This document shows, one piece after another, positions 24,061 to 35,327 of a stretch of DNA of 64,000 bases. The notes beneath the pieces were generated by a model. That model did not search any database, was not told where the DNA came from, and saw only the letters and a list, made by a program, of their open reading frames with translations. A program made the position numbers and the translations under genes. The stretch's first letter is position 1. Each line of letters starts with the position of its first letter. The DNA comes from Geosiphon pyriformis (lineage: Eukaryota; Glomeromycota; Glomeromycetes; Archaeosporales; Geosiphonaceae). The DNA lies in contig JAAOMT010000590.1 in assembly GCA_016748015.1 (NCBI GenBank), forward strand, positions 125,107-189,106. The letters are read 5' to 3'.

Positions 24061-24765
24061 TTTAATTTATCCATTTAATCATTATAGGAGAGGTATAGTT
24101 TATATCTGGTTTTCTATACTTTTAAAATAATTTAGAGGCTATCCAAATACTGCTGTGGTTTTTTTATGCATCAAAAAATAAAAAACTGATGCAATAAAAA
24201 TTATAGTAATAATCTTTAATTTTCTAGGAAAATCAATCTTGAATCATACTTAATTATTAAAAGAGCCCATTTTATTGATTTTCAAGAAGGATATAACAGA
24301 GTTTCATGGGATATTTTATAATTTTTTTTAAGATGCAAAAAATAAAAATTCTATAAATTGAGCTTAATAGTTTTTTTGTAACATCTCATTTAAACAAACT
24401 AAAGTAATAGATAATATAATTATTAACCTTTTTTTGCAAATCTTTTTGTCCAATCACTTATCACACTATATCTTTTATCCCAAAGAAGTTTTCAAAATTC
24501 TAATTTATAAACAAAATTATTATATATTTATTCCTTGTTATGCTAAACTTTTATACCAGGCTTATCTAGCATTTTTTATAGATTTGAATATTTGCCACAA
24601 GAAATTGATTTTTTATAGATTAAAATAGAAAATAAAGTCGTTAATAGAATCCAACTTCCCTTCAATATATCTGCTCTCTTTTTCTTTTCCTTTTCATTAG
24701 CCAAAAACTGCTAAAGAGTTAAATGAATTCCTTATCAAATAGAAGTAGATGATAATAAATTTAAC

Positions 24766-24978
24766 TCATGAACTTGGTCCTTTTCTATTCCAAATTTTAG
24801 CATAAGGCTTTTCTAACAGGATTTTCAGCTCATCTATTTTCTTGCTGGTAGAAATATTAATCTTTAGAGTGCAAGTTCGTTCATGAAAATAAGATCTAAA
24901 AATAACACTCTCTACTTGATAATCTTCTTTAGCTTGCTGATTGAATCGTTTTTTTTTATTTCGACTTGAAAATAGTCG
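24766..24978 (-). pseudogene. Unrecognised coding-like fragment
   Basis: About 70 codons open on the minus strand: LFSSRNKKKRFNQQAKEDY, then QVESVIFRSYFHERTCTLKI and STSKKIDELKILLEKPY, ending TGA at 24,766. The composition looks like a real protein, not AT noise. It lies just upstream of the third lipase-like copy on the same strand and might belong to a neighbouring gene. No family recognised. Confidence 0.35.
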
Positions 24979-25377
24979 TCATTAAGAGCTAGAAAGAAGA
25001 AAGTTATGCATTTAATAGTTATGGTAAAGAATGGCATTTTAAAATTATTTATTCAATCAGCTGACTACTCTCTTGATATTTTGAGTTTTAATTAGTCGAG
25101 AGCACATCTATAGTTTTATAATTAATATTATAAATAAAATATTTGTTAATTAAGTATTGATATTTTTAAATGTATCATGCATTTTTTTTTGGAATTTAAT
25201 TGTACAGCATTATTCACTTTGATTTGTCCGGCCAAAAATTATACCCAATAATAAGAGGAAACATAATTAATTTTTTTGAGTCTTGGCAATTATTCGTAAA
25301 TTTTTTACAGATGATATCTGATAATTACTTATTGCATAATAATCATAATTATTTTATCTTACTTATTTTTCTTCTTT

Positions 25378-25650
25378 TAAAATGAAGAAAAAGCATTAAT
25401 GCAGTTAAGAAAGCTTATTGTTTATTTTTATTAGAAAATTTTGGTTGTAATTATTTAACTAAAACACATAATGGTCATTAAATTAAGCTATCTTGAATAA
25501 ACTTTTACATTTTAATTAAGAAAAAACCTTAAATTATATCGAAAATAGTAAATTTCAAAGATTAATTAGCTTTAACTATTCTAATTGAAAGAAATTATAT
25601 TAAAAAAAACTAATAATGCATATATAAATACCATAATTTACTGCAAAAAA
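25378..25650 (+). pseudogene. Truncated, decayed copy of the 7.2 kb membrane-protein gene start
   Basis: The DNA aligns with 7,193-7,460: the first-exon region with the ATGCAG.TAAGAA. word, the intron with GCTTATTGTTTATTTTTATTAGAAAATTTT-type sequence (GGTTTATTG... in the other copy), the ATTTAACTAAAA.ACATAAT.. words before the acceptor, and the start of exon 2. Stops abound and similarity fades after about 25,650, so this is a relic of a duplicated segment. Confidence 0.6.
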
Positions 25651-27769
25651 AACCTGGTTCTGTTATATTTTAATTTTCAATTTGTTGATTTAGATTAACT
25701 TGTTAAAAAGATATAACACTAAAAATATTACATCACAGATAATTTGGTAAAAAATGCACACTTTAAGCATAAAATTAACTTATTGAAGTTGTATAACTTA
25801 TCAAAAGAGTAAAAAACACCAAAATAAATCTGCCAGAAAAAGCAGAAAAAATTAAACACCAAGTGTTAAAAGTTATTAAATTATTTTAATAGAAAACTTT
25901 CAAATTAGCAAAGTCTTCAAATATTTTTATTAAATAATAGTACCAAATTATGAAAACTTATTTAAAAAAACTATTTATAACTTTTATAAGATGTAATTTA
26001 TAGAAAACAGAATATTATTAGTATACCAATTATCAAAATTACAGAATTAGAATATACAAAAATAAATTATATTTTGTTTATATAAATATTATTTAATTAT
26101 TTTTAAAAAGACTTAAATTTATTATATAATTATATTTCAATAGAATTAGCTTTTATTTTTTACATCCATAAATGTATTAATTATTTTTTAAAAAAAAGGG
26201 AAATTTAAACTTGGCAAAACAAAATTTATTTAAAAAGGTTTATTAATATTCAAATAAATACTACTTATAACTATTGGAATAAAAATTTATTAACAAGTAG
26301 AAAAATACACTCGAAAAAATTTTCTATTAATTATTAAAGCAGCCAAAACCAATACACAATTATAAACACTAATTATAATATCAAAAAATCAATTATAGTA
26401 CGTTTATAAAAATAATTATAAGCAATTTCATCTAAAAATTTATTATATTATTATATTTTAAAAAGTATAATACAAATTTTTTTGAAGCTATATTGTATTT
26501 ATATACAAAATCAATATTAAAAACAAAAACTATTAATTTATATTTCAAAAAAATTTTAATAAATTTGTTTTATATTTATTAATATTATTATTGTTTTAAT
26601 TATTATTACTTTTATCAGATTTCAGTATAGTCAATTGAAAACAAAAACCAAAAAAAATTGAAAAAAATTTGATTTTAAATTTCATAGTTGTAAAAATTAA
26701 TCAAACAATTTAGAAACTTATTATATTTAATCTTATTGTTTTAGATTCTACTAAACCAATATTCAGAATTGTAATTTTAATTGTTTTTATAAACTTATTG
26801 ATAATTTCAAAAATACTAATTAATAAACCTTATATTTTATTAGTAGTATTAATAATATTTGTATTTATTAAAAAAATTTATGTTTAAACTTGATTAAATA
26901 ATATAAAAAATATAATTGTGATTAACAATTATAATGTTAATTAAATAATACAAAAATTTTTATATTTTTTTCAAAATATTATTAACTTGTAATATTACGG
27001 TTTAGCAATAAAGTTAACGAATTTTACTATATTTAAAACAGTTTTTTATAGTATTTTAGTAATTTAAATAGTGTTATCAATTACAAAATTAGTTTAATAT
27101 TATTAAACAAAAAGATAAAAAAATAATTATTACCTATCTTAAGTATTTTAACTAAAGTTTTTAATATCTTTAATAAGAGTTAACAACAATATAATAGCTA
27201 AATAATAAAAACTAAAATTTAAGAAAGATTAATATTTGAAAATTAGCAATAATAACTTATTAATTAATTTTTAATCTTATTAGTTTTTAGTATTATTTAA
27301 AAAACATAATCAATTTTATTTCTAATTAATAAAACTATTTAAGTCTTTAAAAACACAAAATTTTGAAAAACTGTACTTTAAAAGAAAAACTATAATTAAT
27401 AATAATTTTTTTATACATTTTTACTAATACAATTTTATTAAAAATAATTATTAAAAATAATGTCTTAACAGCCATATTTTTTTTAATCTTAATAAAACTA
27501 AATTATTAGTATTATTATTTAGTAAAGTTGTATTAAATTCAAAAAAATTAATTATAAAATTTTATATTAATATTAAACTATTATATAAAACTTATTTTAT
27601 ATAATAGTTTAATAAACAATATTATTACCAAGCAGTTTATAAATTAATTAAGTTATAAAGTTAATTATATAATAAATATTTATATCTAAGTATTAATAAA
27701 ATTGTTATATTAGCCAAAATATTAATAATAAAAACTATTTAATACCAAGCATTTATTAGTAATAATTAA
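25651..27769. other. AT-rich desert, probably deeply decayed transposon
   Basis: No gene. Because a gypsy relic (+) becomes readable from about 27,770, its 5' part (gag/protease) may be hidden here beyond recognition. That is inference only. Confidence 0.4.
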
Positions 27770-28172
27770 TTGTTAAAAGCCAATATAATACTTAAGAACT
27801 ACAGCTTATTATCATGTAAAAGTTCTAACAAATTTGTAATTATTTCAAAACAGCTGTTTTTTAATACTAACTGCTTATTAAATTTGAAAAACCAGAAAAA
27901 AAAACCTATCAAATTTTTTGAATCAATAATAAATACAAAAATTAACTATTAATACCAATATAAAAAAAAAAGCAAAAAAAGAACCAAAACAACAAAAATA
28001 TGAGAAAAAACTCTTTTTAATAAAAACTTATTGCACACTAATCGTAAATAGCTGTAGATAACTTACTTTTATTACAAAATCGTTATATTGAAGTTTTTAA
28101 TCAATTAAAAAAACAAAAAAAGTGGAATAGAACTTTATGTTTTATTTGTAAAAAAATTCTACTTAATAAGTA

Positions 28173-28198
28173 CAGTTGCCTCCGAAATTAACGCCTGA
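28173..28198 (+). repeat. Left terminal inverted repeat of the Tc1/mariner element
   Basis: Starts CAGTTGCCTCCGAAATTAAC directly after the TA. It matches the right end except for a one-base gap and a few mismatches in the outer 8 bases. Confidence 0.9.
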
Positions 28199-28330
28199 TT
28201 TTGGTGTAACAAAGTACCCGAACATATACATTTCATTTATCCCCTTGTTATTACTTTTTTGGGCCAAAATTTATTTGTTTACTTTTCCATTATTTACTCA
28301 AACATTACACGAAAAATAATCAGAATAAAT

Positions 28331-29374
28331 ATGCCTCGTAATCGCTATTTATTAACTGCTGAAGATAAAGGAAAAATTCTCGCGTATCTCAAAGAAATGA
28401 ATGCTGAGCAAATCGCAAAAAAAATGGAGCATGATCCCACAACAATACGAAATTTTATTAGCAAATAGCAAAAGACTGGGAAAATCGAAAATTTACCACG
28501 ATTTGAATGCCCACCAGCTCTCAATAACCAAACAAAAAGTGCTTTTTTATGAAAAGTTAAAAATGAACGACATAAACCACTACAAGAGATTGTTGATGAT
28601 TTGAAGCTTAATTGCAGTTTAACAACAGTCTATTGAGTACTTCATAACCATGGCATTCGAGGTTATATTGCAGCAAAAAAGCCTTTTATTTCAGAAAAAC
28701 AAACAAAGACACACATTCTTTGATGCAAATAATATCAAAATAAAGACCTTTATTTTTGGAAACAGGTAATTTTTTCAGATGAAACCAGTGTAGAAATCGG
28801 CAAACAATCTTGACAAGTTAAAGTATGGCATCGTATAGGAGAAAGATATAATATTGAATGTTTAACACCTAGCTTCAAAAGTGGTCGACAATTAATAATG
28901 GCTTGGGAATGCTTTGTTAGAGAGCTTAGAGGTCCATTGACATTTTGTGATGAATACAAAGAAAAAACGGAAAAGATTACAGCAAAAACATATCTTAAGA
29001 TTATAGAAACTAATCTTTTACCATTTTTTACTGTTACTCATGATTTAGTAGCAAGAAATTCAATATTTCAACAAGACAATGCTCCTCTTCATAATGCTGA
29101 AATTACGAAAAAATAGTTCAAAGACAAAAACATTGAGATTATGGATTGACCAGCCAGTTCTTCTGATCTAAACCCCAGAGAAAATGTGTGGAAAATAATG
29201 AAGGACAATATTCAAAAACATGAAAACTTTCCAAGAACTATAGAGGAACTTAAAAGTGCTCTAAAGAAGAAATAGTCAAGTTTTAATATGTCAGTTTTGA
29301 AACGGGTTGTAGACTCAATGTCACAAAGAATTGAAGCAGTATTGGAAGCAAATGGAGGGCCAACACACTATTAA
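28331..29374 (+). pseudogene. Tc1-like transposase, full length with nine in-frame stops
   Basis: One uninterrupted frame of 347 codons from ATG (MPRNRYLLTAEDKGKI) to TAA, without a single frameshift. An N-terminal helix-turn-helix (KILAYLKEMNAEQIAKKM...TTIRNF) precedes the catalytic core. That core has Asp150 in VIFSDETSVEI, Asp249 in IFQQDNAPLHNA, and Glu284 in SSDLNPRENVW, i.e. 34 residues between the last two (DD34E, Tc1 type). Stops: TAG 28,466; TGA 28,550; TGA 28,634; TGA 28,721; TAA 28,730; TGA 28,811; TAG 29,114; TGA 29,147; TAG 29,273. The 29,147 and 29,273 stops sit where the family usually has Trp (W before PA.S.DLNP; W after the KKK). The others fit Arg (CGA) or Gln (CAA/CAG), so all can be single transitions. 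Catalytic residues remain. Confidence 0.9.
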
Positions 29375-29460
29375 TTATATATATATATAAAAAGTTATAT
29401 GTATATAAGTTAGGTTTAAAATAAATTAAATAAACATTTAAAATTATATAAAAAATAAAT

Positions 29461-29487
29461 TCAGGCGTTAATTTCGGAGGTTGACTT
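29461..29487 (-). repeat. Right terminal inverted repeat of the Tc1/mariner element
   Basis: Reverse complement begins AAGTCAACCTCCGAAATTAA and is followed by the TA target duplication. Confidence 0.9.
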
Positions 29488-29977
29488 TACATATAAAATA
29501 ACATTTCAAAAAGAGGAGAAACATATAGCAAGTTATGTTAATACACAATTTTAATTTACTTGATACACCAAAGAAATTCCAGAATTACTATTAGACATTA
29601 GTACCAACACAAAAGAAACAAAAAGAATAATTAGCTAACTTAAACACAAAATTATATAATTATTGTCTGATTCTATGTCATTTTTAATATTGTAACAATT
29701 GTGAGTTTATTTACAATTTACCATTATGTATTATCTATTTAATTCTAGAACTCAAAAAAGCCAATTAAAAAACAAAAATGAGAATGAAAATTAGAAACGA
29801 ATCCTTATTTACATTATTTTAATAAAATATCTATTATTAAAGCATAACTTCAAAATTGGTTTAATATTTAGAAAATCCAAATTAAATTTAATATATTTAG
29901 GCTAAGATTTAACAAAACATTAAGACAAAATTGATTAAAAATGATGTATTTATTCTACACACGAAGCCGAATTTGAT

Positions 29978-30008
29978 TTTTGTTTGTTGTTGTTGTTGTT
30001 GTTGTTGT
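29978..30008 (+). repeat. (TTG)n microsatellite
   Basis: About nine TTG/GTT units, some 260 bp upstream of the kinase start codon. Confidence 0.8.
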
Positions 30009-30265
30009 TACCCTTGTTGTTCTACAAAGAAATTGAACTTGTTACTTTTTTAGTATTTTGTGTACTGTAGCAAACATATTTAGTATAATTTGTAGCAAAT
30101 CACAGTCTGAAGAATAGACTATGTGAACATAGAGAAAACAATATAAATGAGAACTCGCATTTTAGACAAATTATTTTCTAAACATACAATCAAATAAAGC
30201 TTTAAAGAAACTCTCTTCGAATAATAATTTATTCACTTTTTATCCTTTTATACTTTATTCACATC

Positions 30266-31655
30266 ATGGAAAACAAAGAAATTAATAGAACTCGTCCATA
30301 TGATCATGATTGCAACGATTGCGAACGTTGTCAATCGAGTATTCGAAACAAAAGTGTTAATTCATGTAGTGCATGCCAGTTCATATTTTTTGAAAAACTT
30401 TACCGTGACTTTTTAAGTGGCAATAAACTGGTTGATGAAATAATTAAGAATCCAATTTATATTCCACCTGAGAGTAATGATAAAGATGATAGTGGTAGAT
30501 TGAATTACTATGAATGGATTCCATGGGAGCGTTTGTCGAATATAAATGAAATTGGTAGGGGAGGGTTAGGTGTAATTTATAAAGCGACCCTAGTTGATGG
30601 ATTAATTGATGTAGAAAGTATAAGATGTAATGGTGAATATGAAAGAGAAGTAATAGGTAAAGAAGTAGCAATAAAAATTATGAAAACGAACAGTTTAGAA
30701 GTGTTTAAAGAGGTAAAAAAAAACTATTAATTAATTATTTATATTTATATTTATGTTTATATTTATTTACTATTATTTATTTATTTATATTAACTATTAA
30801 TTATTAATTATTAATTATTATTTATATTTACTTAATTTATCTTTTCTTACACTGTTAATAGTTAAATATTCAAAGAACTATGTTTATGAATAACGATGCG
30901 TATTTCCACTGTATCTCTTCAATATTGGGGATTACGCAAAACGCTGAAACTTTCGAGTATGGAATTGTGATGGAATTTGCCGAACATGGAAATATGCGAA
31001 AATATTTATCAACAAATTTTCATTCTACGAGTTGGTCTAATAAATTATTGATCGCGTGGAGAATAGCTTTTGGACTTTCACAAATTCATTCTTCTGGTAT
31101 GGTTCATTGTGACCTACACCCGGGCAACATCCTACAATTAGAAACTGTTAAGGTACATATTGGAGACCTCGGATTGAGTCAGCCTAAAAACAATGAAGCA
31201 ACAACAACAGACATAAAAAAAGGAAAATCAACGAAGGAGAAAAAGATATATGGAGTGATTCCATACATTCCACCAGAAGTTTTAAGAGGAGAAAAGTTTA
31301 CTTCGGCTGGTGATATTTATAGTTTTGCCATGTTATTATGGGAATTAGCAACAGGAAAGCCTCCTTTTCATGATCGTTCTCATGATAATACTCTCATATA
31401 TAATATTGTTTTTAAGGGTATTAGACCTGAAATTACCTCCCCACTTATTCCACCTTGTATTGTCAAAATTATTGTAAATTGTTGGGATGTTAATCCTGAG
31501 AATCGTCCTAATGCTAGAGAAGTTTTTAGGAAGTTGTTAGAAGTTCGGAAGATGTATTCGAAGTCTATAAAAGAGTCTAAAACTGTAATTATCCAGTTTT
31601 TAGAATCAGAAGAATACGTAAAAGAAATGTTTAAAAACGACTCGACAACAACAGC

Positions 31656-31702
<47 letters not shown>

Positions 31703-31932
31703 CGCCAACGCACATTCATCCAGGAGCAATTTATACAAGTCGTCTTTTAACTTTACAAATGGATGAATTTTCAAAAGGTATTTTTATATTGATTAATTTA
31801 TTTATTTATTTAATTATTTAATTATTTAATTATTATAAAGCATATTAAAATTTTATTTTTTTATTTCAATTCAATTTATTTTTAAAAGAATTACTCTATT
31901 TGCCTAAAGGTAAGAAGTTTTACAAAATTTAG
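30266..31932 (+). CDS. TKL-type protein kinase with N-terminal Cys motif
   Basis: Three exons (30,266-30,712; 30,862-31,777; 31,889-31,932) with GT..AG introns of 149 and 111 nt give 468 residues. The N-terminus has Cys pairs (CNDCERC at 16-22, CSAC at 34-37), a zinc-ribbon-like motif frequent before Glomeromycotina kinases. The kinase domain covers about 90-385: glycine loop IGRGGLGVIY (96-105), VAIK Lys137, catalytic loop VHCDLHPGNIL with Asp233 and Asn238, metal-binding DLG Asp251, IYGVIPYIPPE (activation-segment end, PPE for APE), DIYSFAMLLWELATGKPPF, and CWDVNPENRP. The usual HRD Arg is Cys232, so it is a non-RD kinase, but Lys, Asp, Asn and the DxG Asp are present and activity is plausible. 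A run of 16 Thr (31,654-31,702, ACA repeat) follows the domain, then TSRLLTLQMDEFSKELLYLP to the stop. The last exon is short and less certain. Ser/Thr or dual specificity cannot be decided. Confidence 0.9.
31654..31702 (+). repeat. In-frame (ACA)n encoding poly-Thr
   Basis: Near-perfect ACA repeat inside the kinase gene. It is in frame and therefore a likely length-variable low-complexity linker. Confidence 0.85.
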
Positions 31933-32701
31933 AATATAATTATAGTATATGCAATTTCTGCAATTGATCAATAATACTTATTTTACTTTACTATATATAG
32001 ATCCAATCGTGATCTGACATCATAATTTTTAAAAACTCTATAATGAGATTACTTTCATAAGTTATAAAATAATATTCCAGCCTGTTTTTCTTTCATATTC
32101 TCTTAACTCTTAAAAATTAGCTATAAATAATTTAGGTAGCTTTAGTAGATAAAGACTTCTTCAAACGAACTTAGTATTGTCTTTTTGCCTAAATGAGTAT
32201 TTTTGAGATCTGTAAATAAGATTATAATAACTGCTTCTTAAATACATTAAGCTGATTCAAAAAACTATGAAACCGAAACGACATATTGAATTTACAATTG
32301 ATTAGCATTTATTAAATAACCTATCACTTACATATTAAGATTTTTCTACTATAAAATTGTTAATCTTTTTCATATGATGTGAGGGGGGAATAAAACTTAT
32401 TACTTCGGTTGGTTGACCTTATACCGTTGAAAAATAAATTTTTAATCCAATCTGGTTTCCAATTATTTTCTTGGTTTATGGAATTTTCTTCCTAACTTTT
32501 TATTAGTGACATTACCCAGAGGATTTAGGCTAGTCTAATTTTTATGTTTTTTTACAAATATAAATTCGTAAGAATAAAATTATTAAAAATAGACCTTAAG
32601 TTTTGATTATATTAAAAAATATTAAAAATAATTTATTTTATTTTATTAAAAATTACAACAAAAAATTTCAAAGAAAATAATATACTTAAAAACAATTTTA
32701 C

Positions 32702-32717
32702 AATAATAATAATAATA

Positions 32718-32750
<33 letters not shown>

Positions 32751-32751
32751 T
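32702..32751. repeat. (AAT)n(ATT)n self-complementary microsatellite
   Basis: AAT units followed directly by ATT units, forming an imperfect palindrome. Confidence 0.85.
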
Positions 32752-32943
32752 ATTTTTAATTATTCTTAATTATTAATTTTAATGTAATTTTTATATGTTA
32801 TATAATTACACTTCAAATATATTAGTTTCAATTCATACAATATTGTTTTTTACATTCTCGTTTTTAATTATAATCTAATTTTTATATTTTAACTATTATA
32901 TATGTAATTTTTATTAAAAAAACTCTTAGTTTAATTAATACCA

Positions 32944-32974
<31 letters not shown>

Positions 32975-33544
32975 TGTTGTTTTTGTTGTTTTTTCTGAAT
33001 TCATAGCTTAAATATTTTTAATTTTAAAAATCTCTTATTTGAACAGTATTAATTAAAATACCAAAATATTTTTCTTAAATTTTTTATTTCACGTTTATAT
33101 TATCAAATATTTTTTCTTTTTGTATTTTCTATTTTGTATTTTGATTAATAAAATTTTATTTCAAAAAATGAATAAATATTTATTATTATTAAATTTTTAA
33201 ATATGTTAAACTAATATATAAAAATTATTAAAAAAAATAAATAAACTAAATCGATAAAAATTGTAATTAGATATATATAAAAATTTCAGTTTTAAAAAAA
33301 ACAATTACAAAAATATTTTGAATTATAACTGAGTTACTAAACGAATGCTAAAAAATTAAAAATTATATTTTATAAAATTTGTTAATACAACTTTTTAAAA
33401 TATAATGTATTAATTTTTAAATAAGAATTGAATTTGAATCAGATTTAAATTGATAACAGTTTTTTTTATTACTTTTTACAAAATATTAAATTAAAATTAT
33501 TTTAATATTTTGCATATTATTAAACAACAAATAAAACAATTAAA

Positions 33545-33592
<48 letters not shown>
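33545..33592. repeat. (AAT)n microsatellite
   Basis: About 16 uninterrupted AAT units. Confidence 0.9.
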
Positions 33593-34017
33593 CTAAAGGC
33601 AGACTCAAAAAGTTTTAATAAACTAAATTTGAATTTTCGATTCAAGAGATTGATAAATTATTTTAAAAAAGTTGAATAATTTATTTTATAATAATAAATC
33701 ATTTTGAAAAGAAGGACAGCCCGAGATTTCGAAAGTTTAAAAAATTAAAAGGAAACAAAGTTTGATAAAAAAATCTCGTGAAATTGAAGTTCTCCCGTGT
33801 CGCATAATAAAAAGGGGGCAAGTAAAATTTTTTTGTCACGTACCTTTGGTTTTATACCTTTTAAAAACCAAATATTGAACCATCTATTATGGTTAGTACC
33901 CAACTTTTTAAATAGTTATGAACCCTTGCTCAAAATTACTGCCATTAATAACAACTCATTTCAATCTTATTATTAAAAAATTTTAATCCCCTAATTCATG
34001 CCACAAACAATGCAGAA

Positions 34018-34888
34018 ATGAATCTCCAAGAACCATTTCAAGACTCTCAACCTGATCTGATTCAAAAATCTTTTCATCACAAACCTTTAAAGCTTGAGTC
34101 TGAACAAGTTCAAATCAAGCACGAGATAGATATAAGTACAAATTCGAAAATTAAAAAAGAAGAAGAGGACAAAGAAGAAGAAGAGGAAGAAAAAGCAAAA
34201 GGAGAAGAAGAAGAAGAAGAAGAAGAAGAAGAAGAAGAAAAAGAAAAAGAAGAAAAAGAAGAAGAAAAAGAAAAAGAAGAAAAAGAAGAAGAAAAAGAAG
34301 AAGAAAAAGAAGAAGAAAAAGAAAAAGAAAAAGAAAAAGAGTTTCACGTATTTAACTATTTGTTTTCATCACAGATGAATAATTTTTTCTCGTTCAATCA
34401 AGTTTTCTTTTCCAATAATTTAATCCTAAATTCACCTATAGCCCTCGGCAAAGAAAGTAAAAACCGAGGAGCTATTGCCGGCAAAAAAGAAACGAGGTCG
34501 TCCAGCTAAATGTAATGTTTCTTTTTCTAGCGCTTCTTCGACCTCAACTTCAATGGTTTCTAAGAAACGAGGTCGTCCAAAGAAATCCACCACTGCTGAA
34601 TCAATAATCCAAGGCATTATGAGCTTATCAACTCCTGAACCCACCTCTACCAGTAAAATTACTGGTAAAACTTCCGAGGAACAAACTCTTGGTGGTGCAT
34701 GGTCTCAAGAAGAAGATGAATATTTGCTTAATAGTATACTTGATGAGGTTAAGCCAGCTTGGTCTCAAATTGTAAAAGGATTACCGAAACGTAATACCCC
34801 TAGATGTATCATGCGATGGAAGTTATTGAAGAAGAGGTTATTGTTAACTGCTGGTAGTGGTTACGCTGGAAAAGGTGGTAAGAGCTAA
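34018..34888 (+). CDS. AT-hook and Myb/SANT-like DNA-binding protein
   Basis: Two exons (34,018-34,347 and 34,442-34,888) with a 94-nt GTATTT..TAG intron give 258 residues. After MNLQEPFQDSQPDLIQKSFH and a LKLESEQVQIKHEID segment comes a long Glu/Lys stretch (about 43-107), a charged tract that may be a coiled or disordered linker. Exon 2 opens PSAKKVKTEELLPA, followed by two AT-hook motifs, KRGRPAK (127-133) and KRGRPKK (152-158), each with the GRP core. These bind the minor groove of AT-rich DNA. A Myb/SANT-like domain lies at about 196-242 (GAWSQEEDEYLLNSI, AWSQIVKGLPKRNTPRCIMR and W), with the spaced Trp typical of the fold. The N-terminal frame cannot run through the intron without losing the AT-hooks, which supports the splice. 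Likely a nuclear transcription or chromatin factor. Confidence 0.85.
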
Positions 34889-35327
34889 CCGTAACGAGTA
34901 AACTTTAATTATGTTTATATGAATTTGGGAATTCAATTAATTGGTTTCAACAACAAAAAAAATTTTGAACACCATGGTTAATTTATTTTGGTATAAATCA
35001 AAGTGAAAACTCGTGACTTCACGCCAATATGAATTGCAATCATAAATAATGATTACAAAATAGAGAAGCAAGATTACTTTTTCAATTTCCTTTATCATTA
35101 TCCCTTGATATTTATACGAAGTTAATTCAAAATAAATTTTTTCGAGATTTTTCATTTTTAATGTCTATTTTGAAAACGATATAAAATTCATCTTTCAATT
35201 CAAACTCAAAACTTTCCTTTCAAAAGAAACCACTCAAGAATAAATAAAATCCAAACCTAATCTCGAATAAAATAAAACCTGAATTGTTTAATAACAACGA
35301 TAACACTCCTTTTACATTACCAACGTT

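Larger units (their letters stand above)
28173..29487 (+). mobile_element. Tc1/mariner transposon with DD34E transposase relic
   Basis: A 1315-bp element bounded by TA dinucleotides (28,171-28,172 and 29,488-29,489) and by terminal inverted repeats sharing CCTCCGAAATTAACGCCTGA. Removing the element and one TA restores the reading of the host gypsy relic (NKY then I), so this is a true nested insertion with the TA duplication typical of Tc1/mariner. It encodes one transposase frame, interrupted by stops. Confidence 0.92.
27770..29900 (+). mobile_element. Ty3/gypsy relic (third copy), split by a Tc1/mariner insertion
   Basis: Plus-strand pieces match the better copy at 62.3-63.3 kb. A post-protease region has NLKNQKKKPIKFF (cf. 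LIKLKKEKKNLLR). A Cys-rich segment LCFICKKILLNKYI stops exactly at 28,172 and resumes after the inserted element as NNISKRGETYSKLC (cf. CFACKKTLLDKRM and NNISGHKKICNKSC). Then NYCLILCHF, stop, YCNNCEFIYNLPLCIIYLI appears at about 29,660-29,750 (cf. DYCLILCNF, stop, YCNDCNIIYNLL). A weak EAEFDF at about 29,965 might be the first dUTPase motif. Multiple stops. The readable part ends near the kinase gene upstream region. Confidence 0.7.
31933..34017. other. Intergenic with AAT/ATT microsatellites
   Basis: No gene. Trinucleotide arrays: 32,702-32,751 (an AAT array running into ATT, so able to form a hairpin), 32,945-32,971 and 33,545-33,592. The last 250 bp, less AT-skewed, should hold the promoter of the AT-hook gene. 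Confidence 0.6.

Noticed and set aside
28331-29374. Stop codon recoding (for example TGA as Trp) or a mitochondrial origin
   Set aside because: Intact nuclear genes in the same window end at standard stops, all three stop codons occur inside the transposase, and spliceosomal introns and a Pol III tRNA gene are present.
31380-31715. Minus-strand ORF starting with a poly-Val run
   Set aside because: Antisense of the kinase exon and its ACA repeat.
34087-34347. Minus-strand ORF of almost pure Phe
   Set aside because: Shadow of the GAA/AAA repeat in the AT-hook/Myb gene.
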